This document shows positions 27,664-36,600 of a stretch of DNA of 45,289 nucleotides, piece after piece. The position numbers and the translations under genes were made by a program. The stretch covers positions 1 to 45,289 of the IMG/VR virus record IMGVR_UViG_3300023094_000016; one strand, given 5' to 3'. Position 1 is the first letter of the stretch. Each line of letters starts with the position of its first letter. This DNA is from a virus. The notes beneath the pieces were generated by a model. It did not search any database and was not told where the DNA came from. It worked only from the letters and a program-made list of their open reading frames with translations.

Positions 27664-29982
27664 ATGGCCATTCTGCGCACGATGCAGCCTGCCTTCACGG
27701 CGGGCGAGCTTAGCCCTGCCTTGTGGGCTCGCGTCGACCTGTCGAAGTACCAGTCCGGCCTGAAGATCGCCAAGAACGTCTTCGTGCACCCGCACGGCGG
27801 CGTATCGAACCGCGCCGGCCTTGAGTTCATCGGCCGCATCCGTGGCTCGGGCATCGCGGTCCTCATTCCCTTCGTCTATGACGCTGAGACCGACCAGACC
27901 TACAATCTCGAATTCTCGCACCTGAAGATGCGTGTTTATCGCGCTGGGGCTCCGGTCCTCCAGGCTGCCAAGAACGTTACGGCCATGACCACGGCGAATC
28001 CGGGCGTCTTCACCTCTGCAGCTCATGGCTATGCCAACGGAGACGAGGTCTATTTCGCCGGTATCCTTGGCCCGACAGTCCTGAATGGCCGTAACTTCAT
28101 CATCCGCAACGTGACGGCAAACACCTTCACGCTTGAGGATCTGTTCGGCAACGCGATCAGCACCGTCGGCTTGCCGGCATATGTCAGCGGTGGCACGGCG
28201 CGTCGGATCTATGAGGTGGTTTCGCCCTATACGCAGGACGAAGTGCGGCGCATCGTCTTCGCGCAGGAGAACGACGTCATCTACATGACGCATCAGGCGC
28301 ACCCGCCGCAGAAGCTTTCCCGACTGGCCGACGACAATTGGACCTTCACCACGCCGACCTTCGCACCCTCGATCGTCGCACCGGCCGCGCCAACGGTCAC
28401 TGCCGTGGTGAACACCTCTGGCGCTCCGGGCTATTCGGCCACGACTTACCGCTACAAGGTGGCGACCATCGCCGATGCGACGGGCGAGGAAAGCCTGCCA
28501 TCGCCGCTCGGCTCCGTTGTCAACGACCTCGACATCGCGACAGGCGGCGTCAACGGCAAGAACCGCGTGTCATGGGGCGCGGTGGCGGGAGCAGGGCGGT
28601 ATATCGTCTACAAGGAAGACAACGGCGTCTACGGCTATATCGGCGGCACGACTGGCACGACCTTCGATGACGAGAACATCACGGCGGACCTGAGCAACAC
28701 CCCGCAGGCGGGCATCAACCCGTTCAATAGCGCCGGCAACTATCCGGCTTGCGTGAACTTCTACGAGCAACGCCTGGCAATGGCCGGTACCGAGACGATC
28801 CCGTCGGGTGTCTGGCTGGGCCAATCGGCCAACTATGAGAACTTCGGCGCGTCTTCGCCGGCCAAGGCAAGCGATTCCATCACCTTCCGCGTGAAGTCGA
28901 AGGAGAAGAACGCGGTGCGGGCGCTCGGCGAATCCCGTGGCCTGGCTGTCTTCACGTCTGCAAACGAGTTCAATGTCTCGGGCGGCTCTGAAGACTTCCT
29001 CACGCCCTCAAGCATTGTCGTCAAGAAGCAGAGCAACCGAGGCTCCGGATTGGTGCAGCCGATCGCGGTCGGCGACGTGATGCTCTTCTCGATCGCCCGC
29101 GGCGGCGTGGTGCGCGACTACTCCTACGAGTTCGCCAACGACAACTTCACCGGCAAGGATCTGACGATCATGTCGCGCCACCTTTTCAAAGGGCGCAAGA
29201 TCGTCTCTTGGGCCTATGCGCAAGCGCCAGACTCCATCGTGTGGGTGGTGCTCGACAACGGCCAGTGTGTCAGCCTGACCTATATGCGAGAGCATGATGT
29301 CTGGGCATGGACGCGACACGAGACCGATGGTTTCTTCGAAGGCGTCAACGTCGTGCCTGAGGGTGACGAGGACGCGGTCTATTTCATCGTGCGCCGGACA
29401 GTGCAGGGGCAAGATCAGCGCCATATCGAGCGCTTGCACTCCCGCCTGTTCGAGGATTCGGAAGACGCCTTCTTCGTCGACAGCGGCCTGACCTACGACG
29501 GCGCACCGATCACCATGCTTCGCGGCCTCTATCACCTTGAAGGCAAGGCAGTGGTCGCGCTTGCCGATGGCAATGTGATCAAGAACCTGACGGTGACCAA
29601 CGGCTCCATCACCATCCCCTCGGCAGCCTCGAAGATCCATGTCGGTCTTGCCTATGAGGCAATGTTGAAGACCCTCGATCTCGACCTGGGCAACGTTCAA
29701 GGGCTTGGCTCGGTGCAGGGGCGGAACAAGGCCATTGCTACCGTGACGCTTCGTGTCGAGAAGACGCGCGGTATCTGGGTCGGGCCGAAGGAAAACAAGC
29801 TGACCGAGTTGAAGCAGCGGCAGTTCGAAAACTGGAACGAGGCAATCCGGCTGGCGACCGACGATGTCGAGATCACCCCCACGTCGGACTGGACCAAGGG
29901 CGGGACCATCTTCGTTAAGCAGTTCGACCCGCTGCCCATGACAATCCTTGCGATCCTTCCTGATGTGAGGGTCGGCGGATGA
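27664..29982 (+). CDS. Tail tubular protein B-like (T7 gp12)
   Basis: A 772-residue tail nozzle protein, close to the 794 residues of T7 gp12. The start (MQPAFTAGELSPALWARVDL, after the first residues) is the classic N-terminus, with KYQSGLKIAKNVFVHPHGGV and NRAGLEFIG following. A beta-rich body follows, with SGAPGYSATTYRYKVATIAD resembling a fibronectin-like insert (about residues 245-345). The C-terminus contains PTSDWTKGGTIFVKQFDPLP. It forms the tail tube beneath gp11. Confidence 0.9.
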   Translation: MAILRTMQPAFTAGELSPALWARVDLSKYQSGLKIAKNVFVHPHGGVSNRAGLEFIGRIRGSGIAVLIPFVYDAETDQTYNLEFSHLKMRVYRAGAPVLQAAKNVTAMTTANPGVFTSAAHGYANGDEVYFAGILGPTVLNGRNFIIRNVTANTFTLEDLFGNAISTVGLPAYVSGGTARRIYEVVSPYTQDEVRRIVFAQENDVIYMTHQAHPPQKLSRLADDNWTFTTPTFAPSIVAPAAPTVTAVVNTSGAPGYSATTYRYKVATIADATGEESLPSPLGSVVNDLDIATGGVNGKNRVSWGAVAGAGRYIVYKEDNGVYGYIGGTTGTTFDDENITADLSNTPQAGINPFNSAGNYPACVNFYEQRLAMAGTETIPSGVWLGQSANYENFGASSPAKASDSITFRVKSKEKNAVRALGESRGLAVFTSANEFNVSGGSEDFLTPSSIVVKKQSNRGSGLVQPIAVGDVMLFSIARGGVVRDYSYEFANDNFTGKDLTIMSRHLFKGRKIVSWAYAQAPDSIVWVVLDNGQCVSLTYMREHDVWAWTRHETDGFFEGVNVVPEGDEDAVYFIVRRTVQGQDQRHIERLHSRLFEDSEDAFFVDSGLTYDGAPITMLRGLYHLEGKAVVALADGNVIKNLTVTNGSITIPSAASKIHVGLAYEAMLKTLDLDLGNVQGLGSVQGRNKAIATVTLRVEKTRGIWVGPKENKLTELKQRQFENWNEAIRLATDDVEITPTSDWTKGGTIFVKQFDPLPMTILAILPDVRVGG

Positions 29983-30446
29983 CGTTCAGGATCATTCCGG
30001 CCACAGAAGCCCATGCAGAAGAGATAGCGCCTCGGATGAGGGTAGCAGACGTCGAAGAGGTGTTTGCCGCCTCAGGGCGCGGCAGGCTGTCAGCATTGCG
30101 CTATTCGATCGCCCGTTCCGACTTCGCCTATACGGTAGAGTTCGATGGTCGGCCGGAAACCATGTTCGGTTGCGGCACGGCGAACATCACAGCGAATGTC
30201 GGCGCGCCTTGGTTGCTAGGCTCGGACGCCCTCGAAACCCACTATCGCCACTTCCTGCGCGGCTCCCGCTTCTGGATCGGCAAGATGCTCACGGAATACT
30301 CGACGCTGCGCAACATCGTCGACGATCGGAACCACGTCTCGAAGCGCTGGCTTGAATGGCTCGGCTTCACTCTGAGTGAGCCGGTACCGATGGGATATGA
30401 AAAGCGGCCTTTCCGCATATTCGAAATGAAGGCAAACCATGTGTGA
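29979..30446 (+). CDS. GNAT-like internal virion protein (T7 gp13 position)
   Basis: A 155-residue protein with a reduced acetyltransferase fold: TFRIIPATEAHAEEIAPRMR at the start, a central beta part (MFGCGTANITANVGAPWLLG) and NHVSKRWLEWLGFTLSEPVP near the end. In T7-like phages the gene after the tail tube encodes gp13, and relatives in other podoviruses are GNAT-like. Whether it retains acetyl-CoA binding is unclear. It overlaps both neighbours (4 and 8 bp). Confidence 0.75.
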   Translation: MTFRIIPATEAHAEEIAPRMRVADVEEVFAASGRGRLSALRYSIARSDFAYTVEFDGRPETMFGCGTANITANVGAPWLLGSDALETHYRHFLRGSRFWIGKMLTEYSTLRNIVDDRNHVSKRWLEWLGFTLSEPVPMGYEKRPFRIFEMKANHV

Positions 30447-30969
30447 TTTCGGGCTCGTTCTGACCGCTGCTTCAACGCTCGTTGGCGCGGCCGGCGCAAA
30501 GCAGTCAGCCGACGCTGAAGCCGAGGCGCAGAACTACAACGCCAAGGTCAAGGATATGAACGCGACCCTGGCCGAGCGCCGGGCGCGTGACGCTCTTGAG
30601 CGAGGGCGCATCGATGAGCAGCAGAAGCGCGAGCAGGTCTCCCAGATCCAAGGCAAGCAAAAGGCTGCTATGGCTGCAAACGGCGTTGACCTAACCTTCG
30701 GCTCGCCGCTCGACACGCTGGTCGACACTGCAACGCTCGGCGAGCTGGACGCTCTCACCATCCGCAAGAGCGCGGCGCGTGAGGCTTACGACTACAAGGT
30801 GCAGGCCGTTAATGATCGGGCAGACGCCTCGCTGTCGCGCGCCAATGCCAAATCGACGAAGAAGGCAGGCTATCTCAGCGCCGTTGGTACCGTCCTCACT
30901 GGCGCTGCCAAGGGCTACGGGCAGGCTTATGGCCAAGGCGGCAGCCTCGCTTATGGGGGAGGCCGCTAA
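30439..30969 (+). CDS. Internal virion protein B-like (T7 gp14)
   Basis: A 176-residue protein starting MCDFGLVLTAASTLVGAAGA with a hydrophobic Ala/Gly N-terminus, followed by a long coiled coil (NYNAKVKDMNATLAERRARD) and a Gly/Tyr-rich end (KGYGQAYGQGGSLAYGGG). This is the gp14 pattern (196 residues in T7). On infection gp14 forms a pore in the outer membrane for DNA ejection. Confidence 0.82.
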   Translation: MCDFGLVLTAASTLVGAAGAKQSADAEAEAQNYNAKVKDMNATLAERRARDALERGRIDEQQKREQVSQIQGKQKAAMAANGVDLTFGSPLDTLVDTATLGELDALTIRKSAAREAYDYKVQAVNDRADASLSRANAKSTKKAGYLSAVGTVLTGAAKGYGQAYGQGGSLAYGGGR

Positions 30970-33329
30970 TGCCTACCGTTCCCGTCTACCAGAGAACCGA
31001 GCGTCTTCGTCCGGAGCTTCAGCAGGGCGTCACCACGCAAGCCAGCGGCAACGACTTCGGCGCCCAGATCGGCGCTGGCCTTCAACAGGTTAGCCGTGGG
31101 CTCGACAATGCCGGCGAGGCAGTGGCGCAGGTCAACGCACTTAAAGACGAATCCATGGTCCGTCAGCGCCGCAACGCAATGATGGAGGAGAAACGGTTAC
31201 TCATGTACGACCCCGAAACGGGCTACATGACGAAATCCGGTCAAGCCGCGATCGACGCGCGACCGAAGTTCGAACAAGACCTTCGGGCTCTCAATGCGAA
31301 GCACGCTGAAGGCTTGTCGCCGGCACAGCAGAACCTTTACGAGCGTACCACCGAACCGCTCGTCCAAGATGGCCTTCAGTCAGGCATCGTGCACAACGCC
31401 AACGAGCTGAAGACCCAGATTGCGAATGACGCCGCCGCCTCGTCGGAGAACTTCCTGAACGAAGCGCTTGTCAACTATGCAAACCCAGCGAAGGCAGACA
31501 AGTATGTTGCAGCCGGCCTGTTGGAAATCAAAAACCTCGGCGAAAAGCAGGGCTGGACAGCCGATATCCTTGAAAGCAAGCAACGCACGTATCTCTCAGG
31601 CGCTACGCAGAAGATGGCGCTGCGCATTGCCGCGGAAAACCCGCTGGCAGCGAAGGAATACATCACAAAGAATTCGTCGCGACTGAGTGCTGACGATCAG
31701 TTCGAACTCGATTTGAAGCTGAAGCCTATCGTGCAGGAAGCGGAAGCAACCGCCAATGCCGCCGATCTGCTGGGCAAGAAGCGCGGTTCGGGCGTGGATG
31801 TCGTCAAGGAAGTCGTCGACGCTGCAAGCAACGACAATGCAGGGCGCGAAGATCCTGGCGCGGCCACCGGTGCCGATCGTCCGGTGTCGACGACTGGCCC
31901 GACAAAGGTTCGCGCTTTCCTTGCCGCTCGCGCTCCGGGCAAAGGCATGGCGGCGATCGATGGCCTCGATGACACGTTCGCGACGAACCTAGCTGCGATG
32001 ATCGAGGATGCGCCGCCGTCCATTCGGGCAGGTCTTCAGGTTGTCAGCGGTGTGCGATCCAATGAACGGCAGGAAGAACTGTTCGCGAATTCAGATCGGA
32101 CCGGACATTCAGTCGCGTTTCCTGCAGGATATCGCAAACCTGATGGCTCGATCGCGAAGGGGTCGAACCATCTTCGCGGTAAGGCTGTCGATCTGGGTTG
32201 GAATGGTAAGCTGCTCCGCCCCGGCAATGCTCCTCAGGAGGTCATCGACTGGGTGCATTCGAACGTCGGCAGCTACGGCATGTATTTCCGCATGGGCCAC
32301 GAGCCATGGCATGTGGAGCCTACAGGCGGCAGGGGCAGCACAGTGGCCTCGAAGGTCGACATGCCCGTTTCGCGCTCCGCTGCGCCGTCCTATGACGAGA
32401 TCCAGACCTACTTGGGCAACATCAAAGACCCTGTTGTTCGCGAAAAGACGCAGGAGAAGATTTTCCAGTCACTGGCGCAGCAAGACAAGATCCGCGAGAT
32501 GAACCAGCAGGGCGCTCGCCAGCAGCTCTGGGACATGTGGGAGAAGAATGGCCAGACGCCGGATCAAGCGCCGGTCGATTTGCGCATCGCTGCCGGCAAC
32601 ACTGCCGTCGACAGCATCAACGAATCCATCAAGAAGGAGCGCGAAGGCTATGCGGTCACCGATCAGAACGTGCTGTTCGGCTTGAACCGTATGGCTGCCG
32701 AGAACCCTCAGGGGTTCAAATCTCTCGACCTGACGGATTACTACGCCCAGCTTTCTCGCGAGGATCGCAAGGCCGTTGCCGACAGCCAGAACAAGCTGCT
32801 GTCCGGCGACGTGGAAGCGCAACAGAGCGGTGCAAACTACAACGCCGCCTATAAGCAGGCGGAACAGTCGCTCGCTTCTGTCGGCCTTACGACCACAGGC
32901 ATCCCGGCAAACTCCACCACCAAGCGGGCAGAGATGGAGACGCGGGTGGCGAAGTTCCAGAACGCGTTGAAGAGCGAGATCGATCAGTTCCGCACACAGA
33001 ACGGCAAGACGCCCGGCTATGACGAGACGCAGTCGCTGATCAACGCCTTGCTGATGAAGTCCATCTACACGGAAGAGCGCAGCGCCTACTCTCCGGCGCG
33101 GCTATTCGATGATGGCCAGGATCAGGTCGGCGAGGGCCTCATGTTCGAGCGGGGCGATCGGCCGGACGGTTCGAACGTCAAGCCAGTCGTTGAATATCCG
33201 AAGATCCCGCCTGAGTGGCAGTCATCCATCCGCACGGCACTGACCGAGCGGAATGGAAAGCCCCCCTCACGACAAGAGATCGAAGCGGAATATGCTGCTG
33301 TCGTGATGGAAATCTTAGGGCAAAACTAA
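30969..33329 (+). CDS. Internal virion protein C-like (T7 gp15) with M15 peptidase
   Basis: A 786-residue protein in the gp15 position (747 residues in T7), sharing a base with the upstream stop. It begins MPTVPVYQRTERLRPELQQG and is mostly helical. Residues about 330-455 are an inserted peptidase of the M15 D-Ala-D-Ala/L-Ala-D-Glu type, with SNHLRGKAVDLGW (H401 and D408) and GHEPWHVEP (H444, H448) as zinc ligands and catalytic residues. It would open peptidoglycan during ejection. Here the muralytic activity therefore sits in the gp15-like protein rather than in the gp16-like one. Confidence 0.85.
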   Translation: MPTVPVYQRTERLRPELQQGVTTQASGNDFGAQIGAGLQQVSRGLDNAGEAVAQVNALKDESMVRQRRNAMMEEKRLLMYDPETGYMTKSGQAAIDARPKFEQDLRALNAKHAEGLSPAQQNLYERTTEPLVQDGLQSGIVHNANELKTQIANDAAASSENFLNEALVNYANPAKADKYVAAGLLEIKNLGEKQGWTADILESKQRTYLSGATQKMALRIAAENPLAAKEYITKNSSRLSADDQFELDLKLKPIVQEAEATANAADLLGKKRGSGVDVVKEVVDAASNDNAGREDPGAATGADRPVSTTGPTKVRAFLAARAPGKGMAAIDGLDDTFATNLAAMIEDAPPSIRAGLQVVSGVRSNERQEELFANSDRTGHSVAFPAGYRKPDGSIAKGSNHLRGKAVDLGWNGKLLRPGNAPQEVIDWVHSNVGSYGMYFRMGHEPWHVEPTGGRGSTVASKVDMPVSRSAAPSYDEIQTYLGNIKDPVVREKTQEKIFQSLAQQDKIREMNQQGARQQLWDMWEKNGQTPDQAPVDLRIAAGNTAVDSINESIKKEREGYAVTDQNVLFGLNRMAAENPQGFKSLDLTDYYAQLSREDRKAVADSQNKLLSGDVEAQQSGANYNAAYKQAEQSLASVGLTTTGIPANSTTKRAEMETRVAKFQNALKSEIDQFRTQNGKTPGYDETQSLINALLMKSIYTEERSAYSPARLFDDGQDQVGEGLMFERGDRPDGSNVKPVVEYPKIPPEWQSSIRTALTERNGKPPSRQEIEAEYAAVVMEILGQN

Positions 33330-33332
33330 GCG

Positions 33333-33632
33333 TTAATTACACGTTGTGGCAACTCTGCCCCCAATAGGAGTTGAGGTGCAATAGGTTGTCCGGTTCATTG
33401 CGTTAATGTCCGAGACGTCATTGGCAACCTGCATCGCATGGCGCTGCCGTGCATTCGCTTGCTGAGCATCCACCTGCATAAGGCAATTGGAAAACGCGTC
33501 TGTGCCCTTCTTGAAGCCATAGTTCGTGCAGGTTGTAGCAATCTGCTCCCTCAGTTTCTGGCGCTGCTCCTCTGTCGGTACGCACGCGGTAAGTGCAAAC
33601 CCTGTGAGTAACACCACTACCAATTTCATCAT
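33333..33632 (-). CDS. Lipoprotein moron
   Basis: A 99-residue protein on the opposite strand to every late gene. The signal peptide MMKLVVVLLTGFALTACVPT ends in lipobox LTAC, predicting lipidation at Cys17. The mature part is a helical Gln/Arg-rich stretch with Cys pairs (CTNYGF, NCLMQV, YCTSTP, TCN). It converges on the gp15-like gene and diverges from the gp16-like gene, so it has its own promoter and could be expressed by the lysogen, for example to block a receptor. No family name is known. Confidence 0.75.
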   Translation of the reverse strand: MMKLVVVLLTGFALTACVPTEEQRQKLREQIATTCTNYGFKKGTDAFSNCLMQVDAQQANARQRHAMQVANDVSDINAMNRTTYCTSTPIGGRVATTCN

Positions 33633-33651
33633 TACAAGCCCCCGGTGATAA

Positions 33652-36600
33652 ATGTCTCCTGACGAATATCTTGCACAAAGCCGAGATCGGCAAGCCGTGT
33701 CGACGAAGCAAGTTGCATTCTCGTTAACGCAGGACCCGACGACGCCCGATCAGCACGCGTCTGACATCAAGATGGCGCAGTCGCTGGCGCTGCCGACGTC
33801 GTTGACCTCGCAGTTTCGGGACACCTTCGCGCAGCGCATCGAGCAGAAGCGCAACGAGACGATCCTTTCGGCGAACCCGCGTCTGCAAAACTGGATGGAA
33901 ACTCCAGATAACGCCAAGGTGGCGAAGGATGATCTGCCGGCGCTGTCCTGGTGGGAGCAGTTCTCGAAGGGCGCGGTCCCTGCAACGGTCACCGAAACCG
34001 CCAAGGGCGTGCCGGTCGGCGCCGTGCAGATGGGCGGCTTGGCCCTCGAAGGCGCTGGACAGGTTCTTGCTACGGGTGAGGGTGCTGACAAATCCCCGAT
34101 CGCAAAGCGTATCGCTGAGGCCCGGTCGCGCTCCCCGGAAGAGATTGCGCAGCTTCGCAAGGACATCTTTCAGCAAGGCGTGATCAATCCGAGCATCGCC
34201 CAATCGGTTCTGTCTGATGTGCTGTCGGGTGATATGCGCCCTGATGAGGCGTTCTCCGCCTTTGAACCAGCGCTGGAAGACATCAGCCGCGGCCTTCAGT
34301 CGGCGGGTGAAGCGACACAGACCTATAGCGAAGGGATGCTGCCGGCCGCCAAGGGGTACGAGGATAGCTGGGCTCGCACGATCGGCTCCGGCATTGGCTC
34401 CATGATCCCGGTCATCATTGCTGGCCTCGCTTCAGGTGGCGGCGGCGCTGCTGCCCTCGGTGCTGCGTCTGGCGCCGGTGAAGCCTCTTCGAATGCTCGC
34501 ACTGCCGGGCAGGATGAGGACACCCAGACGATTGCCGCGTTCATGGGCCTTCTGCCTGGCGCGACAGATGCCATCCCGGTCGAACGCCTGCTGAACAACA
34601 AGGTCATCAAGGCGGGCCTCGCTTCGGTACTCCGCCGCATTGGCGCGCAGGCGGCGGTCGAAGGCGGTCAGGAAGGCGTTCAGCAGGTCATGCAGAACGC
34701 TATCTCGCAATATCTCTACGCGCCCGACAAGTCGCTGACTGACGACGTGGGTGAGAACGTCGCGGCCGGTGGCGTGATTGGCGCCATCATGGAAGCTGGC
34801 AAGCTGGCCTTTGAAGCCGCCCTTCCTGGTCGCGTCCGCGGCGGGCACATCAAGGCGAAGCAGGCCGAGCAGACGAAGGCAACCATCGACCAGATCGGCG
34901 AGGCAGCAAACACCAGTAAGCTACGCCAGCGTCTCGACGGCTCGTTCATGGATTTCGTCGAGAAGGCCACCGAAGGCACGCCCATCCAGGACATCTACGT
35001 TCCCGCCGAGAAGATGCAGGAGCTATTTCAGAGCTACCGATACGACCCCGAAGAGTTCCTGACCGATCTACCGGGTGTTGATCCGGCTGAATGGCAGACG
35101 GCGATTGCTACCGGCGGCGATGTGAAGATCCCGACGGCCACCTATGCCGCCAAGCTTGCGGGCTCTGAGTTCGACGACTTCCTTCGCCAGAACATGCGCT
35201 TTGAGCCTGACGGCATGACCTTCCTTGAAGCGCAGGACTTCAACGCTCGCGCGTCCGAAATCCAGATGCAGGCCTTCGAGGAATCGGAAGCCGCTCGGGT
35301 AGCGCAGGAAAGCGAACGGTCGCTCGACGCGCAGGAATACGACGAGCTCGTCGGACGCCTTCGCGCGGCCGGCCGCGCCACCGACGTGGCTCGCTTTGAA
35401 GCCGCGCCGCTGATCGCTATGCGCCGCACCATGGCGTCTCGCGCTGGGCTGTCGCAGGAGGAGTTTGCCAAGGCCAACCCGTTGCCGGAGGTGCGCGGCG
35501 CTGTGCCGGAAGGCATGCAGGCCAAGAACGTCGACGAACTGACGCGCCAGTTGGCCGAGATGCGCTCGTTCAAGCCGAAGCCGATCGAGAATGGCCCATC
35601 GCTGCTTGAGGCAATCTCCGATTACGGCGGCATCAATGATACCGGCGGGGAATTGAAGGCTCGCGATGCTTCCGTCGTCAAGCGCGGGAAGGGCAAGAAG
35701 AACCTGCGCCTGGCGCGGGGCGGGGTGATCGCCGGCATGAAAGACCTGCTCGGCGGTACCGAAGGCGGCAAGAAGCACGGCATCGACGACGTTGCGCAAG
35801 CCATGATCGAGTCCGGATACCTTCAGGACAACCCGGTTGCGAACGAATACCGGACCGCGCTGGAGACGGGCGGCGAGCTGCCGAACATCGGTAACGCTCT
35901 TCTGGATGCGATCGACGAAGAGTTGCGCGGCAACATCCAGTACTCGGGCAACGTCGAGGCAGACGAGAAAGGCGCGCTGATCGATAGCAATATCGCTTAC
36001 CTCGATAGCCTGGGCGTCTCCCTGAACGACAGTGACGACGTGATCCGGGAAGCTTTGCGGAAAGCGCAAGATGATGAGGCGCGCAAGTACGGTCAGGATC
36101 GCCTACTCTTCCAAGAAGGCAAGCGCGGGTCGATCCAGCTGCCACTAGGCGGCGCCAGCGACAGCGCGGTCATCATCAGCCTTTTCGAGACCGCAGACCT
36201 TTCGACCTTCACCCACGAAAGCGCGCACTACTTCCTGAACACGCTGCAGGACATGCAGACCGTCAGCCCCGAGATTGCGGCGATGTACGACAGCGTCAAG
36301 ACATGGTGGCGCGACAATGCAAACGCGGTTGCCGCTGATGCGAAGGCCGCGTCTGGCCTCGATGTCACGGCTGAACACGTCACCGCTGCCCTCGATAACG
36401 GCTCTTCGGGTGACGCGGCCATCGATCTGGCGATCGATACCGGCATGCACGAGCAGTTCGCACGCGGTTTTGAATCGTATCTGATGGAAGGCAAGGCGCC
36501 GTCGATCGAGCTGCGCGCCGCCTTCGAGCGCTTCACCCAGTGGCTGATCCGTCTCTACAAGAACCTGCGCGGCCTGAACGTCGACGTCTCCCCGGAAATG

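Noticed and set aside
27052-28302. 416-codon minus-strand frame opposite the tail tubular genes
   Set aside because: It mirrors two well-supported tail genes; its sequence shows no family motif and the long openness is explained by high third-position G+C on the other strand.
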